Below, piece after piece: positions 53,801-61,467 of a stretch of 64,000 nucleotides of DNA (position 1 is its first letter; each line of letters opens with the position of its first letter). The position numbers were made by a program, and so were the translations under genes. This DNA is from an uncultured Prevotellaceae bacterium. Lineage in GTDB: Bacteria > Bacteroidota > Bacteroidia > Bacteroidales > Bacteroidaceae. The notes below the pieces were generated by a model, which made no database searches, was not told where the DNA came from, and was given only the letters and a program-made list of their open reading frames with translations. The DNA is taken from NCBI GenBank assembly GCA_902788605.1, contig CADAKX010000009.1:1-64000 (forward strand). Reading direction: 5' to 3'.

Positions 53801-54703
53801 CTTAGTAGCATCCAGGTTAGTCAGGACCTCACGATAAGCAGCTGTCTCTGTGAAGCCCTGAGCCTCAGCAGCCTCAATATTAGCCTTCAGTTTAGACTTC
53901 ACTTCAGTCATCTCCTTCAGAGTAGTAATAGCGGCATCCATCTCTTCAGCTGTGCTTGAAGTATTGTTATACAATGCTACAGCATCAGCCACATTCACAT
54001 AAACGGGCTCAGCAGCCTCGATGGCAGCCTTCAGTTTCTGAGCAGAGAAGAAAGCAGCCACACCATTGGTATAGGTCTGATAGTCGTCAGAAGCTGCGAA
54101 AGCCTCATAAGATTCCACAGTAATAGCTCTCCAGTCAACACTTACGCCCTCTTCATCGGGAGCAAACATTCTCAGAACACTGCTGTTCTTGTCGCCATCA
54201 TACTTACCAGAAAAACCGATGTACTTACCCTCATACTCGGGTTTGTCAGCGATAAGAGCTACATTCTGGAAACGAACATAGTCACCAACAATCTCGAATG
54301 ACCATGAGTAGTTTCCCTGTTGAGCATGGTCTACCCAAGTAGAACCACCATCATCAGTAAAACAGTTGTGGGGACCAGAAACGTCACCACGATCAGGATT
54401 GTAGAAATCATTCCACAGCTCGTAAGAGCCTTCTGGAGCATCTTCCTCAGAAGTAGCCTCCAGCCAGAATGGATAACCAAACGTTCTCACACTGGCCTGG
54501 GTGTTCCATGAGTTACCACTGCCAAAGAACATCTTAGCAGCCTCGTTGTAGAGATAGTAACGCTCACCATCATCAGTAAAGGTGGTAAACTCCAATCCTG
54601 TTGGCGTTGGCATTGTCCAATTGCCCGTCAGGTCTGCAGCTTTTGCGCTACCGGTTATCCCTAACCAGAGTGCCGTCAAAACTAGTAGTCTTGAAATTTT
54701 CAT
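50828..54703 (-). CDS. 1291-aa secreted protein with three repeated beta-sandwich modules
   Basis: A signal peptide (1-22) is followed by an N-terminal domain (about 23-190). Three similar modules then follow, at about 333-530, 680-880 and 1035-1230. Each starts like NPNFDNASYTGW or NPGFDEDEDIN, has GLPVGIYALTAKTSWRG-like strands (GLPVGLYELQVQGYVR, GLPEGTYELGVDAWVR) and ends with a W-x-x-x-D-x-F-x-LTYYG strand. They resemble galactose-binding-like/carbohydrate-binding folds. Helical FIVAR-like linkers lie between them. The end (VEYFTLDGRKATKAHKG, then a basic tail) is sorting-like. It is the first gene after the only promoter found for the downstream FAS1/Sus run. Domain names are by eye; its ligand is unknown. 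Confidence 0.75.
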   Translation of the reverse strand: MKISRLLVLTALWLGITGSAKAADLTGNWTMPTPTGLEFTTFTDDGERYYLYNEAAKMFFGSGNSWNTQASVRTFGYPFWLEATSEEDAPEGSYELWNDFYNPDRGDVSGPHNCFTDDGGSTWVDHAQQGNYSWSFEIVGDYVRFQNVALIADKPEYEGKYIGFSGKYDGDKNSSVLRMFAPDEEGVSVDWRAITVESYEAFAASDDYQTYTNGVAAFFSAQKLKAAIEAAEPVYVNVADAVALYNNTSSTAEEMDAAITTLKEMTEVKSKLKANIEAAEAQGFTETAAYREVLTNLDATKAQVEKAINDLAAAVAAWSETHATWENPGDMTTKITNPNFDNASYTGWLGDAPNMTGSGSHGPANVAEKWNATFDTYQDITGLPVGIYALTAKTSWRGSWADMESGITPASSLYVKQGDVETSSPFNFIWACFNTTPMGGATEFGTSAGENSETHPDAEGNDVTYYSPNDPSAFRLYEEAGFYDTKVMFLVTDAEASLRIGVKNPEKKGDADNWSCFDTFGLTYYGSDATSCQKYIEAAMKNYGEYVIEDGTLYTEAYLTAYQQAYSGEKTASTLAEVQAILDGINNAKAALDNNIALWKKYVKLLDDAKAVAANDEYKDIEETGELADYLDFDTEDILEKVELTNEELEAEIAKINGWIKTIEDKSKQDVYEGKKMTKYIKNPGFDEDEDINSGKAEGWTIDAGTGSNITRGPLGQGNKDLMESALGKMNYCFEAWHRYNWDVWQEVKDLPVGLYELQVQGYVRCEMGGYTKGDDLVAPYTSPVYLYMNNAMSQFPSVYSESPEDIGKEMVKVEDWYSETVNDKPYPNSMGGAAQCFGWGMYKTTAYGLIAKEGDTFRIGVKMNGNTDWWCIWDSFELTYHTPDNPDAVKPLLEEAIAKIDLTKPMGKDVYDRAALVVQQANDAIAANDGAAMFAALNATFDLNAAIIESVALFENLVAKAESLNEAVNESENQDAINEANALYSTIMTGCDNHTLTDAEAKEYIEKIDVLFTKLKLPANVNEASDSNPVDVTAVIKSAKFSDVDETTNSSDGWNNPGNLGNDDTQKSVLAMEFWQVGFDMYQTIKGLPEGTYELGVDAWVRNGGNQENYDGWKANPEYSMALLYAVAGDSAAVFTAPIANVLAGAQTEDPGLEGVAEATDINNEEGLVYYIPNSLQGGRDYMDLNPEAYYNKAIVKVNADGILTVGIKKAEQKGNSWVVLDNFKLTYFGKNSSQTVSPDLTGIEAVNGETAKVEYFTLDGRKATKAHKGIMIQKVTLSNGATLIQKIRN

Positions 54704-54781
54704 AAGCCTTAATTAGTAAGTTAGTAAAATAAAAAGTTAATTATAAAAGAGTTAAATTTCACATACTGTTATTGGCGAAAA

Positions 54782-54796
54782 GACCCACTTCGGGTC
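54782..54796 (-). promoter_or_regulatory. Small leader hairpin before the 1291-aa gene
   Basis: GACCC and GGGTC pair across a 5-base loop in a leader of about 100 bases that is otherwise A/T-rich. Function is unknown. Confidence 0.35.
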
Positions 54797-54806
54797 AATT
54801 CGGCTG

Positions 54807-54814
54807 CAAATATA
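54807..54814 (-). promoter_or_regulatory. -7 box for the 1291-aa gene and probably the whole FAS1/Sus run
   Basis: TATATTTG followed by CAGCC on the minus strand, about 104 bases before the ATG at 54703. It is the only convincing box I found on the minus strand upstream of 33168-54703 genes. Confidence 0.6.
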
Positions 54815-54894
54815 GTTATTTTTTTAATAACTCGTATCAAAAATTGAAGTTTTTTTCGATTTTAACTAAAAAATATGGTGTTAATGAGACACTG

Positions 54895-54936
54895 GGAAAA
54901 ATGAAAGCCTCGCAACCCGTTGTGGGCGCGAGGCTT
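54895..54936 (-). terminator. Terminator after pnp
   Basis: AAAGCCTCGC (54904-54913) and GCGAGGCTTT (54927-54936) pair across a 13-base loop. On the minus strand CATTTTTCC follows. Confidence 0.85.
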
Positions 54937-54963
54937 TTGAGATATCCAAAGTGTAGAATTTTC

Positions 54964-57345
54964 TTAGAAATCCATATGATCCAGAGCATCACTGAAGTCC
55001 TTCGGCTCCTTATTCTCAGCAGGGTCGCGATAGGGCTCACCCTCCTGCTGCTCAGGACGAGGACGACGCTCACCACGGTCATGACGCTCACCACGCTCGG
55101 GGCGCTCACGACGCTCGCCACGCTCAGGACGAGGACGACGCTCACCACGCTCGGGGCGTTCACGGCGCTCACCACGGGCAGGACGCTCCACATAGTCGGC
55201 TGGCTTCTCAATCAGCACGCGGTGTGAGAGCTTGTACTTACCTGTCTTAGGATCGATCTCGAGGAGCTTCACCTGAATGTGGTCACCCTCTTTGATACCA
55301 GCCTCCTCAACAGTCTCGAGGCGCTTCCAGTCAATCTCAGAGATATGGAGCAGACCATCCTTACCAGGCATAATCTCTACGAAGCAGCCATAAGGCATGA
55401 TGCTGCGAACAACACCGTCGTAAACCTCACCCACCTCGGGGATAGCCACGATAGCCTTGATCTTAGCGAGTGCTGCGTCGATGCTCTCCTTATCGGGACC
55501 AGAAACCTGAACCTTACCAACACCGTCGGTTTCATCGATAGTAATGGTGGTCTTGGTATCTTCCTGCATCTGCTGGATAATCTTACCGCCAGGGCCGATA
55601 ACAGCACCGATGAACTCCTTAGGAATCTCGATCTGAACAATGCGAGGAACCTGAGGCTTAAACTCGGCACGGGGCTCAGCGATAGTATCGGTGAGGCACT
55701 TCAGGATATGTTCACGACCAGCCTTAGCCTGCATCAGAGCCTTCTCGAGGATGTCGAAGCTCAGACCGTCGCACTTGATATCCATCTGGGTAGCAGTCAG
55801 ACCGTCCTTTGTACCGGTGGTCTTGAAGTCCATATCACCCAAATGGTCCTCGTCGCCGAGGATATCGCTCAATACAGCATACTTGTCTTCTCCGGGGTTC
55901 TTAATCAGACCCATAGCGATACCAGAAACAGGCTTCTTCATGGGCACACCAGCATCCATCAAGGCGAGGGTACCAGCACATACGGTAGCCATTGAGGAAG
56001 AACCGTTTGACTCAAGGATCTGAGACACCAGTCGAACTGTATAAGGGAAGTCCTCAGGAATCTGACCCTTCAGGCCACGCCATGCCAAGTGTCCGTGACC
56101 AATCTCACGACGGCCTACGCCGCGCTGAGCCTTAGCCTCACCAGTACAGAATGGGGGGAAGTTATAGTGGAGCAGGAAGCGCTGGTAGCTCTTGTCGAGC
56201 ACATCGTCAACCATCTTCTCATCGAGCTTGGTACCCAGGGTACAGGTAGAGAGTGACTGTGTCTCACCGCGAGTAAAAATAGCACTTCCGTGAGGCATGG
56301 GCAGAGGAGAAACCTCGCACCAGATAGGACGGATCTCGTCGGTCTTACGACCATCGAGACGGATACCTTCGTCAAGGATACAACGGCGCATAGCGTCGCG
56401 CTCCACGTCGTGGTAGTAACGGTCCATCATAGCGCTGTACTCATCGTCAGAAATCTCACCCTTAGCATCCTCTGCCAACTCAGCACGCTCAGCGAAGAAC
56501 TTCTCCTTGAAGTCCTCGAGCAGCTTCTCGAAGGCATCAGCACGATCCTGTTTGGGCAGAGCCTGCTTGGTAATATCATACGCGGGCTGGTACAACTCTT
56601 TATTCATGCGTGCGCGCAAGTCCTCGTCGTTAATCTCGTGGTCGTACTCGCGCTTCACATCCTTGCCAAGTTCCTTGCTCAGTTCCTTCTGGAGTTCGCA
56701 CATAGGCTTGATAGCATCCATGGCAGCCTTCAGGGCACCAAGCAGATCCTGCTCAGAAACCTCTTTCATCTCACCTTCCACCATCATGATGTTCTCGGCA
56801 GAAGCACCAACCATGATATCCATGTCGGCCTGCTTCATCTGCTCGAAGGTAGGATCGATGACATACTCACCATTGATGCGAGCCACGCGCACCTCAGAGA
56901 TGGGGCACTCGAAGGGAATATCCGAGCAGGCCAGAGCAGCCGAAGCAGCAAAACCGGCCAGAGCATCGGGCTGGTCAACGCCATCTGCAGAAAGCAGCAT
57001 CACGTTGACGAAAACTTCTGCGTGATAATTGCTGGGGAACAGCGGACGGAGCACACGGTCCACCAGACGACTGGTAAGGATTTCATTGTCAGAGGCTTTG
57101 CCTTCGCGCTTGGTGAATCCACCGGGGAAACGGCCAGCAGCACTATACTGCTCACGATAATCTACCTGCAAAGGCATAAAATCGGTTCCGGGAACTGCAT
57201 CTTTTGCGGCACAAACAGTGGCCAGGAGTACAGTGTTGTTCATCTTCAGCATGACAGCACCGTCGGTCTGTTTTGCCACTTTCCCGGTTTCAATGGTGAT
57301 GGTTCTGCCATCAGCCAATTGAATGGTTTTTGTAATTACGTTCAT
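54964..57345 (-). CDS. pnp: Polyribonucleotide nucleotidyltransferase (PNPase)
   Basis: A 793-aa 3'-5' exoribonuclease for RNA decay. Two RNase PH domains ([20 protein letters not shown] near 75; [16 protein letters not shown] and [13 protein letters not shown] near 360-430), then KH ([19 protein letters not shown]) and S1 ([20 protein letters not shown]) domains. After S1 there is a tail of about 75 residues made of repeated [13 protein letters not shown] units before an acidic end ([12 protein letters not shown]). The tail is encoded by an imperfect DNA repeat at about 55050-55190. A single gene with its own promoter and terminator. Confidence 0.96.
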   Translation of the reverse strand: MNVITKTIQLADGRTITIETGKVAKQTDGAVMLKMNNTVLLATVCAAKDAVPGTDFMPLQVDYREQYSAAGRFPGGFTKREGKASDNEILTSRLVDRVLRPLFPSNYHAEVFVNVMLLSADGVDQPDALAGFAASAALACSDIPFECPISEVRVARINGEYVIDPTFEQMKQADMDIMVGASAENIMMVEGEMKEVSEQDLLGALKAAMDAIKPMCELQKELSKELGKDVKREYDHEINDEDLRARMNKELYQPAYDITKQALPKQDRADAFEKLLEDFKEKFFAERAELAEDAKGEISDDEYSAMMDRYYHDVERDAMRRCILDEGIRLDGRKTDEIRPIWCEVSPLPMPHGSAIFTRGETQSLSTCTLGTKLDEKMVDDVLDKSYQRFLLHYNFPPFCTGEAKAQRGVGRREIGHGHLAWRGLKGQIPEDFPYTVRLVSQILESNGSSSMATVCAGTLALMDAGVPMKKPVSGIAMGLIKNPGEDKYAVLSDILGDEDHLGDMDFKTTGTKDGLTATQMDIKCDGLSFDILEKALMQAKAGREHILKCLTDTIAEPRAEFKPQVPRIVQIEIPKEFIGAVIGPGGKIIQQMQEDTKTTITIDETDGVGKVQVSGPDKESIDAALAKIKAIVAIPEVGEVYDGVVRSIMPYGCFVEIMPGKDGLLHISEIDWKRLETVEEAGIKEGDHIQVKLLEIDPKTGKYKLSHRVLIEKPADYVERPARGERRERPERGERRPRPERGERRERPERGERHDRGERRPRPEQQEGEPYRDPAENKEPKDFSDALDHMDF
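55045..55190. repeat. Imperfect tandem repeat in the 3' end of pnp
   Basis: Repeated CGACGCTCACCACG-type units encode the Arg/Gly/Glu/Pro-rich PNPase tail. Unit length varies by multiples of three, so the frame is kept. Confidence 0.75.
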
Positions 57346-57378
57346 CTTGTTTTAAACATCTAAAAAAATAAAATCGTG

Positions 57379-57386
57379 CAAAGATA
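57379..57386 (-). promoter_or_regulatory. -7 box of pnp
   Basis: TATCTTTG followed by CACGA on the minus strand, 34 bases before the ATG at 57345. Confidence 0.7.
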
Positions 57387-57471
57387 CATATTATTTTAGT
57401 ATTTAGTGCAGGAAAAATGAATATTTTACTCTTTTTTATGATTTCGGGTGGTGAAGTATCAGAAAAAATCG

Positions 57472-57479
57472 TAACTTTG
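57472..57479 (+). promoter_or_regulatory. -7 box of the thioredoxin-fold lipoprotein gene
   Basis: TAACTTTG followed by CACGC, 22 bases before the ATG at 57501. It shows that the longer frame from 57417 is not the real start. Confidence 0.7.
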
Positions 57480-57500
57480 CACGCAAATTATGATAGAAAG

Positions 57501-58664
57501 ATGAAAAAGATATTTGTTTTGGCCTTGGCTGCCCTCACCTTAGCAGCCTGCAGCGAAAAGAAACCCGTGTTTACTGTCAAGGGCACCGTTGAGGGCGCCC
57601 AGGACTCTGTACTCTATCTCTATAACAACTCACTGAGCGGACCCGTAAAACTCGACTCTGTGAAGTTGGGTAAGGACGGCGCCTTCTGTTTTGAAAGTGA
57701 GGCCCCACAGGCACCCGACCTCTATTGTCTGAACATCGACAATCAGATTATCTACATCGGCATAGACTCCACCGAGACGGTGACCATCAAGGCTCACTAC
57801 CCCAACATGAGTCAGCACTATGAAGTGGAGGGTTCCGAGAACTGCCAGAAAATCAAGGAGCTGGCACTGAAACAACAGACGCTGCACCAGCAGGCAATTG
57901 CTCTGGAGCGCAACCTCGACCTGAGTCACCAGCAGATCAATGACTCTATCCAGACACTGGTCAAGGCCTACAAATATGATGTGGTACTGAACTACATCTA
58001 TCCCGACCCCAAGACCATCTATGCCTACTTCGGACTCTTCCAGACTTTAGGACAATGGAACCTCTTCGACCGTCAGGTGGCTGAAGATGTACCCATCTTC
58101 GCCGCCGTGGCCACCAGTTGGGACACGTTTTATCCAGAGTCTGACCGTGCCAAGCACTTGCACAATATGGCACTCAAGGGCATGAACGACAACCGTCAGG
58201 CCATGGCCCGCCAGATGATGGCTGCCGAGACAGCCGAGAAGGTTGTGACAACCGGTGTCCTCGACCTGGAACTGCCCGACGCCAGCGGACGCGTCCGTAC
58301 CCTCACAGAACTCAATGGCAAGGTAGTGTTGCTGGACTTCCACCTCTTTGGTATGAAAGAGTCAGCTGCACGCATTCTGAGCCTGCGCGAACTCTACAAC
58401 AAATATCATGATCAAGGCCTGGTCATCTATCAGGTGGGCCTCGATGAAAACGAGCATTTCTGGAAGCAGCAGACCGACAAGTTGCCATGGATCAGCGTCT
58501 ATGACCCCACCTACGCATCTGCTCAGCGCTATAATGTCCAGAACATCCCCGAATACTTCCTCATCGACCGCAGTAACACGCTCTACAAGCGCTCATCGCA
58601 GATGAAGGATGTGGAAGCCGAGATACGCACTCTTCTGGCAAACCCTACCAGCTCAGCCAAGTAA
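57501..58664 (+). CDS. DUF4369/thioredoxin-fold lipoprotein lacking CxxC
   Basis: A 387-aa lipoprotein (MKKIFVLALAALTLAACS, Cys at about 17) with an N-terminal DUF4369-type beta domain (FTVKGTVEGAQDSVLYLYNN), a helical middle and a C-terminal TlpA/AhpC-like thioredoxin fold (ELPDASGRVRTLTELNGKVV, then GLVIYQVGLDENEHFWKQQ, NIPEYFLIDRSN). Where relatives have W-C-x-x-C it reads FHLFGMKESAA, so the redox cysteines are missing. It probably works as a binding or structural protein in the periplasm. It starts a plus-strand string of overlapping genes. Confidence 0.82.
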   Translation: MKKIFVLALAALTLAACSEKKPVFTVKGTVEGAQDSVLYLYNNSLSGPVKLDSVKLGKDGAFCFESEAPQAPDLYCLNIDNQIIYIGIDSTETVTIKAHYPNMSQHYEVEGSENCQKIKELALKQQTLHQQAIALERNLDLSHQQINDSIQTLVKAYKYDVVLNYIYPDPKTIYAYFGLFQTLGQWNLFDRQVAEDVPIFAAVATSWDTFYPESDRAKHLHNMALKGMNDNRQAMARQMMAAETAEKVVTTGVLDLELPDASGRVRTLTELNGKVVLLDFHLFGMKESAARILSLRELYNKYHDQGLVIYQVGLDENEHFWKQQTDKLPWISVYDPTYASAQRYNVQNIPEYFLIDRSNTLYKRSSQMKDVEAEIRTLLANPTSSAK

Positions 58665-58732
58665 GCGATAGTCTCTACTGGCTGAACGACTGGCGACTGC
58701 CCTACCCTGTTTACCGTTTCTGCACGGGCGAT

Positions 58733-59047
58733 GTGAATGGCGACGGAAGCCTCGACGCTTTGGTGGGTGTTATCAAAAATACGCGATTCCATCGGGAGGT
58801 AGCACGTCGTATTTTCATCTTCAAACAGGTAGATGGCAAGATACGCCCACTCTGGTTAGGTTCGCGTTTGGGGGCCACCCTGGTGGACTTCCGTTTCGTC
58901 AATGGCAGCATTAGGGCTCTCGAGACCGATGAAATGGGCAAATATGCGGTAGTCGACTATGTCTGGAAGGACTTCGGCCCAGACTTTCAACGGTTCGTTA
59001 TCAAAGACACCAATAAAAACAACGCCATAAAACAATTTAATCTATGA
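58733..59047 (+). CDS. Small conserved-looking protein with FG-GAP-like segment; start unclear
   Basis: The listed start is a GTG, but the frame is open from 58577, and the translation already looks like real protein from about 58640 (SDSLYWLNDWRLPYPVYRF, then CTGDVNGDGSLDALVGVIKN). No ATG or TTG exists in that upstream part, which overlaps the end of the previous gene in the -1 frame. GDVNGDG resembles a calcium-binding FG-GAP-type loop. The stop overlaps the ATG of the next gene (ATGA), so it is a genuine member of the operon. Possible explanations are a GTG start, a lost 5' end with signal peptide, or a frameshift from the upstream gene. The function is unknown. Confidence 0.55.
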   Translation: MNGDGSLDALVGVIKNTRFHREVARRIFIFKQVDGKIRPLWLGSRLGATLVDFRFVNGSIRALETDEMGKYAVVDYVWKDFGPDFQRFVIKDTNKNNAIKQFNL

Positions 59048-61467
59048 GAAAAATCACCTCTTTGATTTTTGCCACTTTGATCTTGGTGGGCTGTGCCACC
59101 AAAGAACAGACGGCACCCGTGAGCACACTCGACGTAGAGAGCTTGCGCGACAGTGTGGACCTCAACATGGACATTACGGGGCTGTCACTCTGCGACCTGC
59201 GCATTCTGGAGAATGTCTTCCTGGCACAGAAAGGCTACCCCTTTGAAGACTCCTACATCCGCAGCATCTATGGGTCGACAACCTGGTACGACTCGCTGAT
59301 GTGGGAATTCGACCAGAACGAAGAGCACTTTAACGACAGCAAATACGATGAGAACTTGTCGTGGCGCGAAGGATATTACGCCCAGATTAAACCCGAAATC
59401 ATCGCATACACCGATGAGCAACGCGCCTTTGTAAACCGTGTAAGACAGCGCGAGGACGAACTCCGCAAGCTGAACTTCAAGCCGGAGAACGAGGATAACA
59501 AGGTGAATATCTCCAACATCGTGAACCCTGCCCTGCTGAAAGACCCCGACCAGCGACTGTGGGACTACTTGGGACGTAATGGCTTTGCCATCGTACCTGC
59601 CCAGCATCAGCAGTTGTTCCATGTCTATGAGCAGAACGACTACCACGAATTCCCTGCTTTCGTCACCACCGACCTCTTTCTGCAGCTCTATCACCTTTAT
59701 TTCGACTGCATGTTGCGCGAGGTGGAGCAGGAAGAGCTGATGCCCCTATTGAAGGAGTTCTGCGCGGAAGGCGAGAAAACATTTATCAAGAGATTGCAAT
59801 GGGAAAAAGAAAATGAAGAAGGTCGTCTATATAACACACTCGGAGCTACCGAATGGCTCGTTACTTATTTCAAGGTAGCCAATGCGCTTCTGAAAGACCA
59901 AGCCCCAATTGACGATGCCGATGCCTTAGCCGAATACAAACGAGTGATGAAGAGCGAGAACGCTACCTCTGAGTACCTTGACTACACAGACGTTCCTTTT
60001 GAATACAGTCTATTCCGTCCTCGCGGTCATTACACCCGTAACGACAATCTGAAGTGCTATTTCCGCACGATGATGTGGTTGCAGACCGTACCCTTTAGAA
60101 CAGACGTTCCTTTCGACATGCTCAAGGCCAACATCTTAGCAGTAGAGGTTTGTGACGATTATGAACACCCCAGACTCCATACATTATACAAAACACTGAC
60201 GGAGCCTATGAACTACCTCATGGGGCAGCCTGATGACGTGAGTATAGAACAAGTAAACAAGATCATCTCTGACATTGCCACGTGTGAAATAGATCCAAAC
60301 GAATTATGCGACAAGGTCGATGAAATCGCGGAAAAACAGACACGCATCCGTCCGAAGTTCCAGCGAACAAGCCGAAATAAGGTGCGCCTCATGCCGCAAC
60401 GCTACCAGCCAGACGCCGAAGTACTTCAAGAGATGGTGGATTATGATTCTGAGACCACCAAGCGCGAAGCTCCCAAGGGACTGGATGTCTTTGCCGCAAT
60501 GGGTGTCAGCGCTGCTGAGAAGATTCTCATCAACGAACTAAACGAACCCAACCGCTGGGGCAAGTACACCGCCAACCTGAAGCGCATGAAACAACGCATG
60601 AATGAGATTAAATGGGAAGAGAACGCCTCAACCCAATGGATGAGTGCGCTGAAGACTATCGTTGACAAACCGCAGCACGCACCCTATTTTATGCTTTCAC
60701 CCGAATGGGATAAGAAATCACTGAATGCCATGCTGGGTTCCTGGACAGAACTGAAGCACGACGCCATTCTCTATGCCAAGCAACCCATGGGTGCTGAGTG
60801 CGGTGGTGCCGGTCCTCCCGACCCCATCGTCAAAGGTTACGTGGAGCCCAATATCAATTTCTGGCAAAAGGCCATCGACCTACTGAAGGAGAACAAGAAG
60901 ATTCTGAGTGACAATAACCTGTTGACTGAGAAGATTGCCAACGCCAATCAGCAGCTGACAGAACAGGCGGAGTTTCTGTTGGCCATGAGCAAGAAGGAGC
61001 TCAAGGGCGAGGTACTGAAAGATGTAGAATATGACCAACTGGAATATATCGGTGCGAAATTCGAAAACATGTCGCTAGAACTGTTGCGTGACAGCGAACA
61101 CAATATGTGGAGCTGGGATGACATCCAAGGTCCTGACCGCAAGGTGGCTCTGGTGGCCGATGTCTATACAGCCAATGCCGACAACAACCCCATGAAGAGC
61201 ATCCTCTATGAGGCCATCGGCGATGCCGACGAGATCTATGTGGTCGTTGAGATTGGAGGCTATCTCTGGCTCACTCGCGGTGCCGTCTTCTCTTACCGTG
61301 AGTTCAATCGCTCTATCGACGACCAGCGCCTCAACGATGAGGAATGGCAGCAGTACCTGGAGCGCAACCCGAGGTCGGGAGTGCCCGAATGGATGACCCC
61401 GATTATCGTGCCATTAGAAAGGACGCCCGTAGATAATGAAAGCGTGTTTTATAGCTCTGGTTGCTAG
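59044..61467 (+). CDS. YARHG-DUF3160 lipoprotein
   Basis: An 807-aa lipoprotein (signal ending LILVGC, Cys at about 17). An N-terminal YARHG-like module (LCDLRILENVFLAQKGYPFE, then IYGSTTWYDSLMWE, about 45-90) is followed by a long DUF3160 domain (from about 180): HVYEQNDYHEFPAFVTTDLF, LYHLYFDCMLREVEQEEL, GSWTELKHDAILYAKQ and GYVEPNINFW are typical. DUF3160 proteins are extracytoplasmic and of unknown function. The gene is coupled to its upstream neighbour (ATGA) and overlaps the CapA-like gene by 32 bases. Confidence 0.88.
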   Translation: MRKITSLIFATLILVGCATKEQTAPVSTLDVESLRDSVDLNMDITGLSLCDLRILENVFLAQKGYPFEDSYIRSIYGSTTWYDSLMWEFDQNEEHFNDSKYDENLSWREGYYAQIKPEIIAYTDEQRAFVNRVRQREDELRKLNFKPENEDNKVNISNIVNPALLKDPDQRLWDYLGRNGFAIVPAQHQQLFHVYEQNDYHEFPAFVTTDLFLQLYHLYFDCMLREVEQEELMPLLKEFCAEGEKTFIKRLQWEKENEEGRLYNTLGATEWLVTYFKVANALLKDQAPIDDADALAEYKRVMKSENATSEYLDYTDVPFEYSLFRPRGHYTRNDNLKCYFRTMMWLQTVPFRTDVPFDMLKANILAVEVCDDYEHPRLHTLYKTLTEPMNYLMGQPDDVSIEQVNKIISDIATCEIDPNELCDKVDEIAEKQTRIRPKFQRTSRNKVRLMPQRYQPDAEVLQEMVDYDSETTKREAPKGLDVFAAMGVSAAEKILINELNEPNRWGKYTANLKRMKQRMNEIKWEENASTQWMSALKTIVDKPQHAPYFMLSPEWDKKSLNAMLGSWTELKHDAILYAKQPMGAECGGAGPPDPIVKGYVEPNINFWQKAIDLLKENKKILSDNNLLTEKIANANQQLTEQAEFLLAMSKKELKGEVLKDVEYDQLEYIGAKFENMSLELLRDSEHNMWSWDDIQGPDRKVALVADVYTANADNNPMKSILYEAIGDADEIYVVVEIGGYLWLTRGAVFSYREFNRSIDDQRLNDEEWQQYLERNPRSGVPEWMTPIIVPLERTPVDNESVFYSSGC

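Noticed and set aside
30827..54703. Calling the GH51 gene part of a polysaccharide utilisation locus with the SusC/SusD genes
   Set aside because: It is on the other strand, has its own promoter and terminator, and is separated by two terminators; proximity alone is too weak.
56290..57363. Plus-strand open frame of 357 codons opposite pnp
   Set aside because: Shadow of a well-conserved gene; no promoter or family match.
57417..57500. Upstream extension of the thioredoxin-fold lipoprotein
   Set aside because: It covers the promoter box at 57472-57479 and would bury the lipoprotein signal inside the protein.
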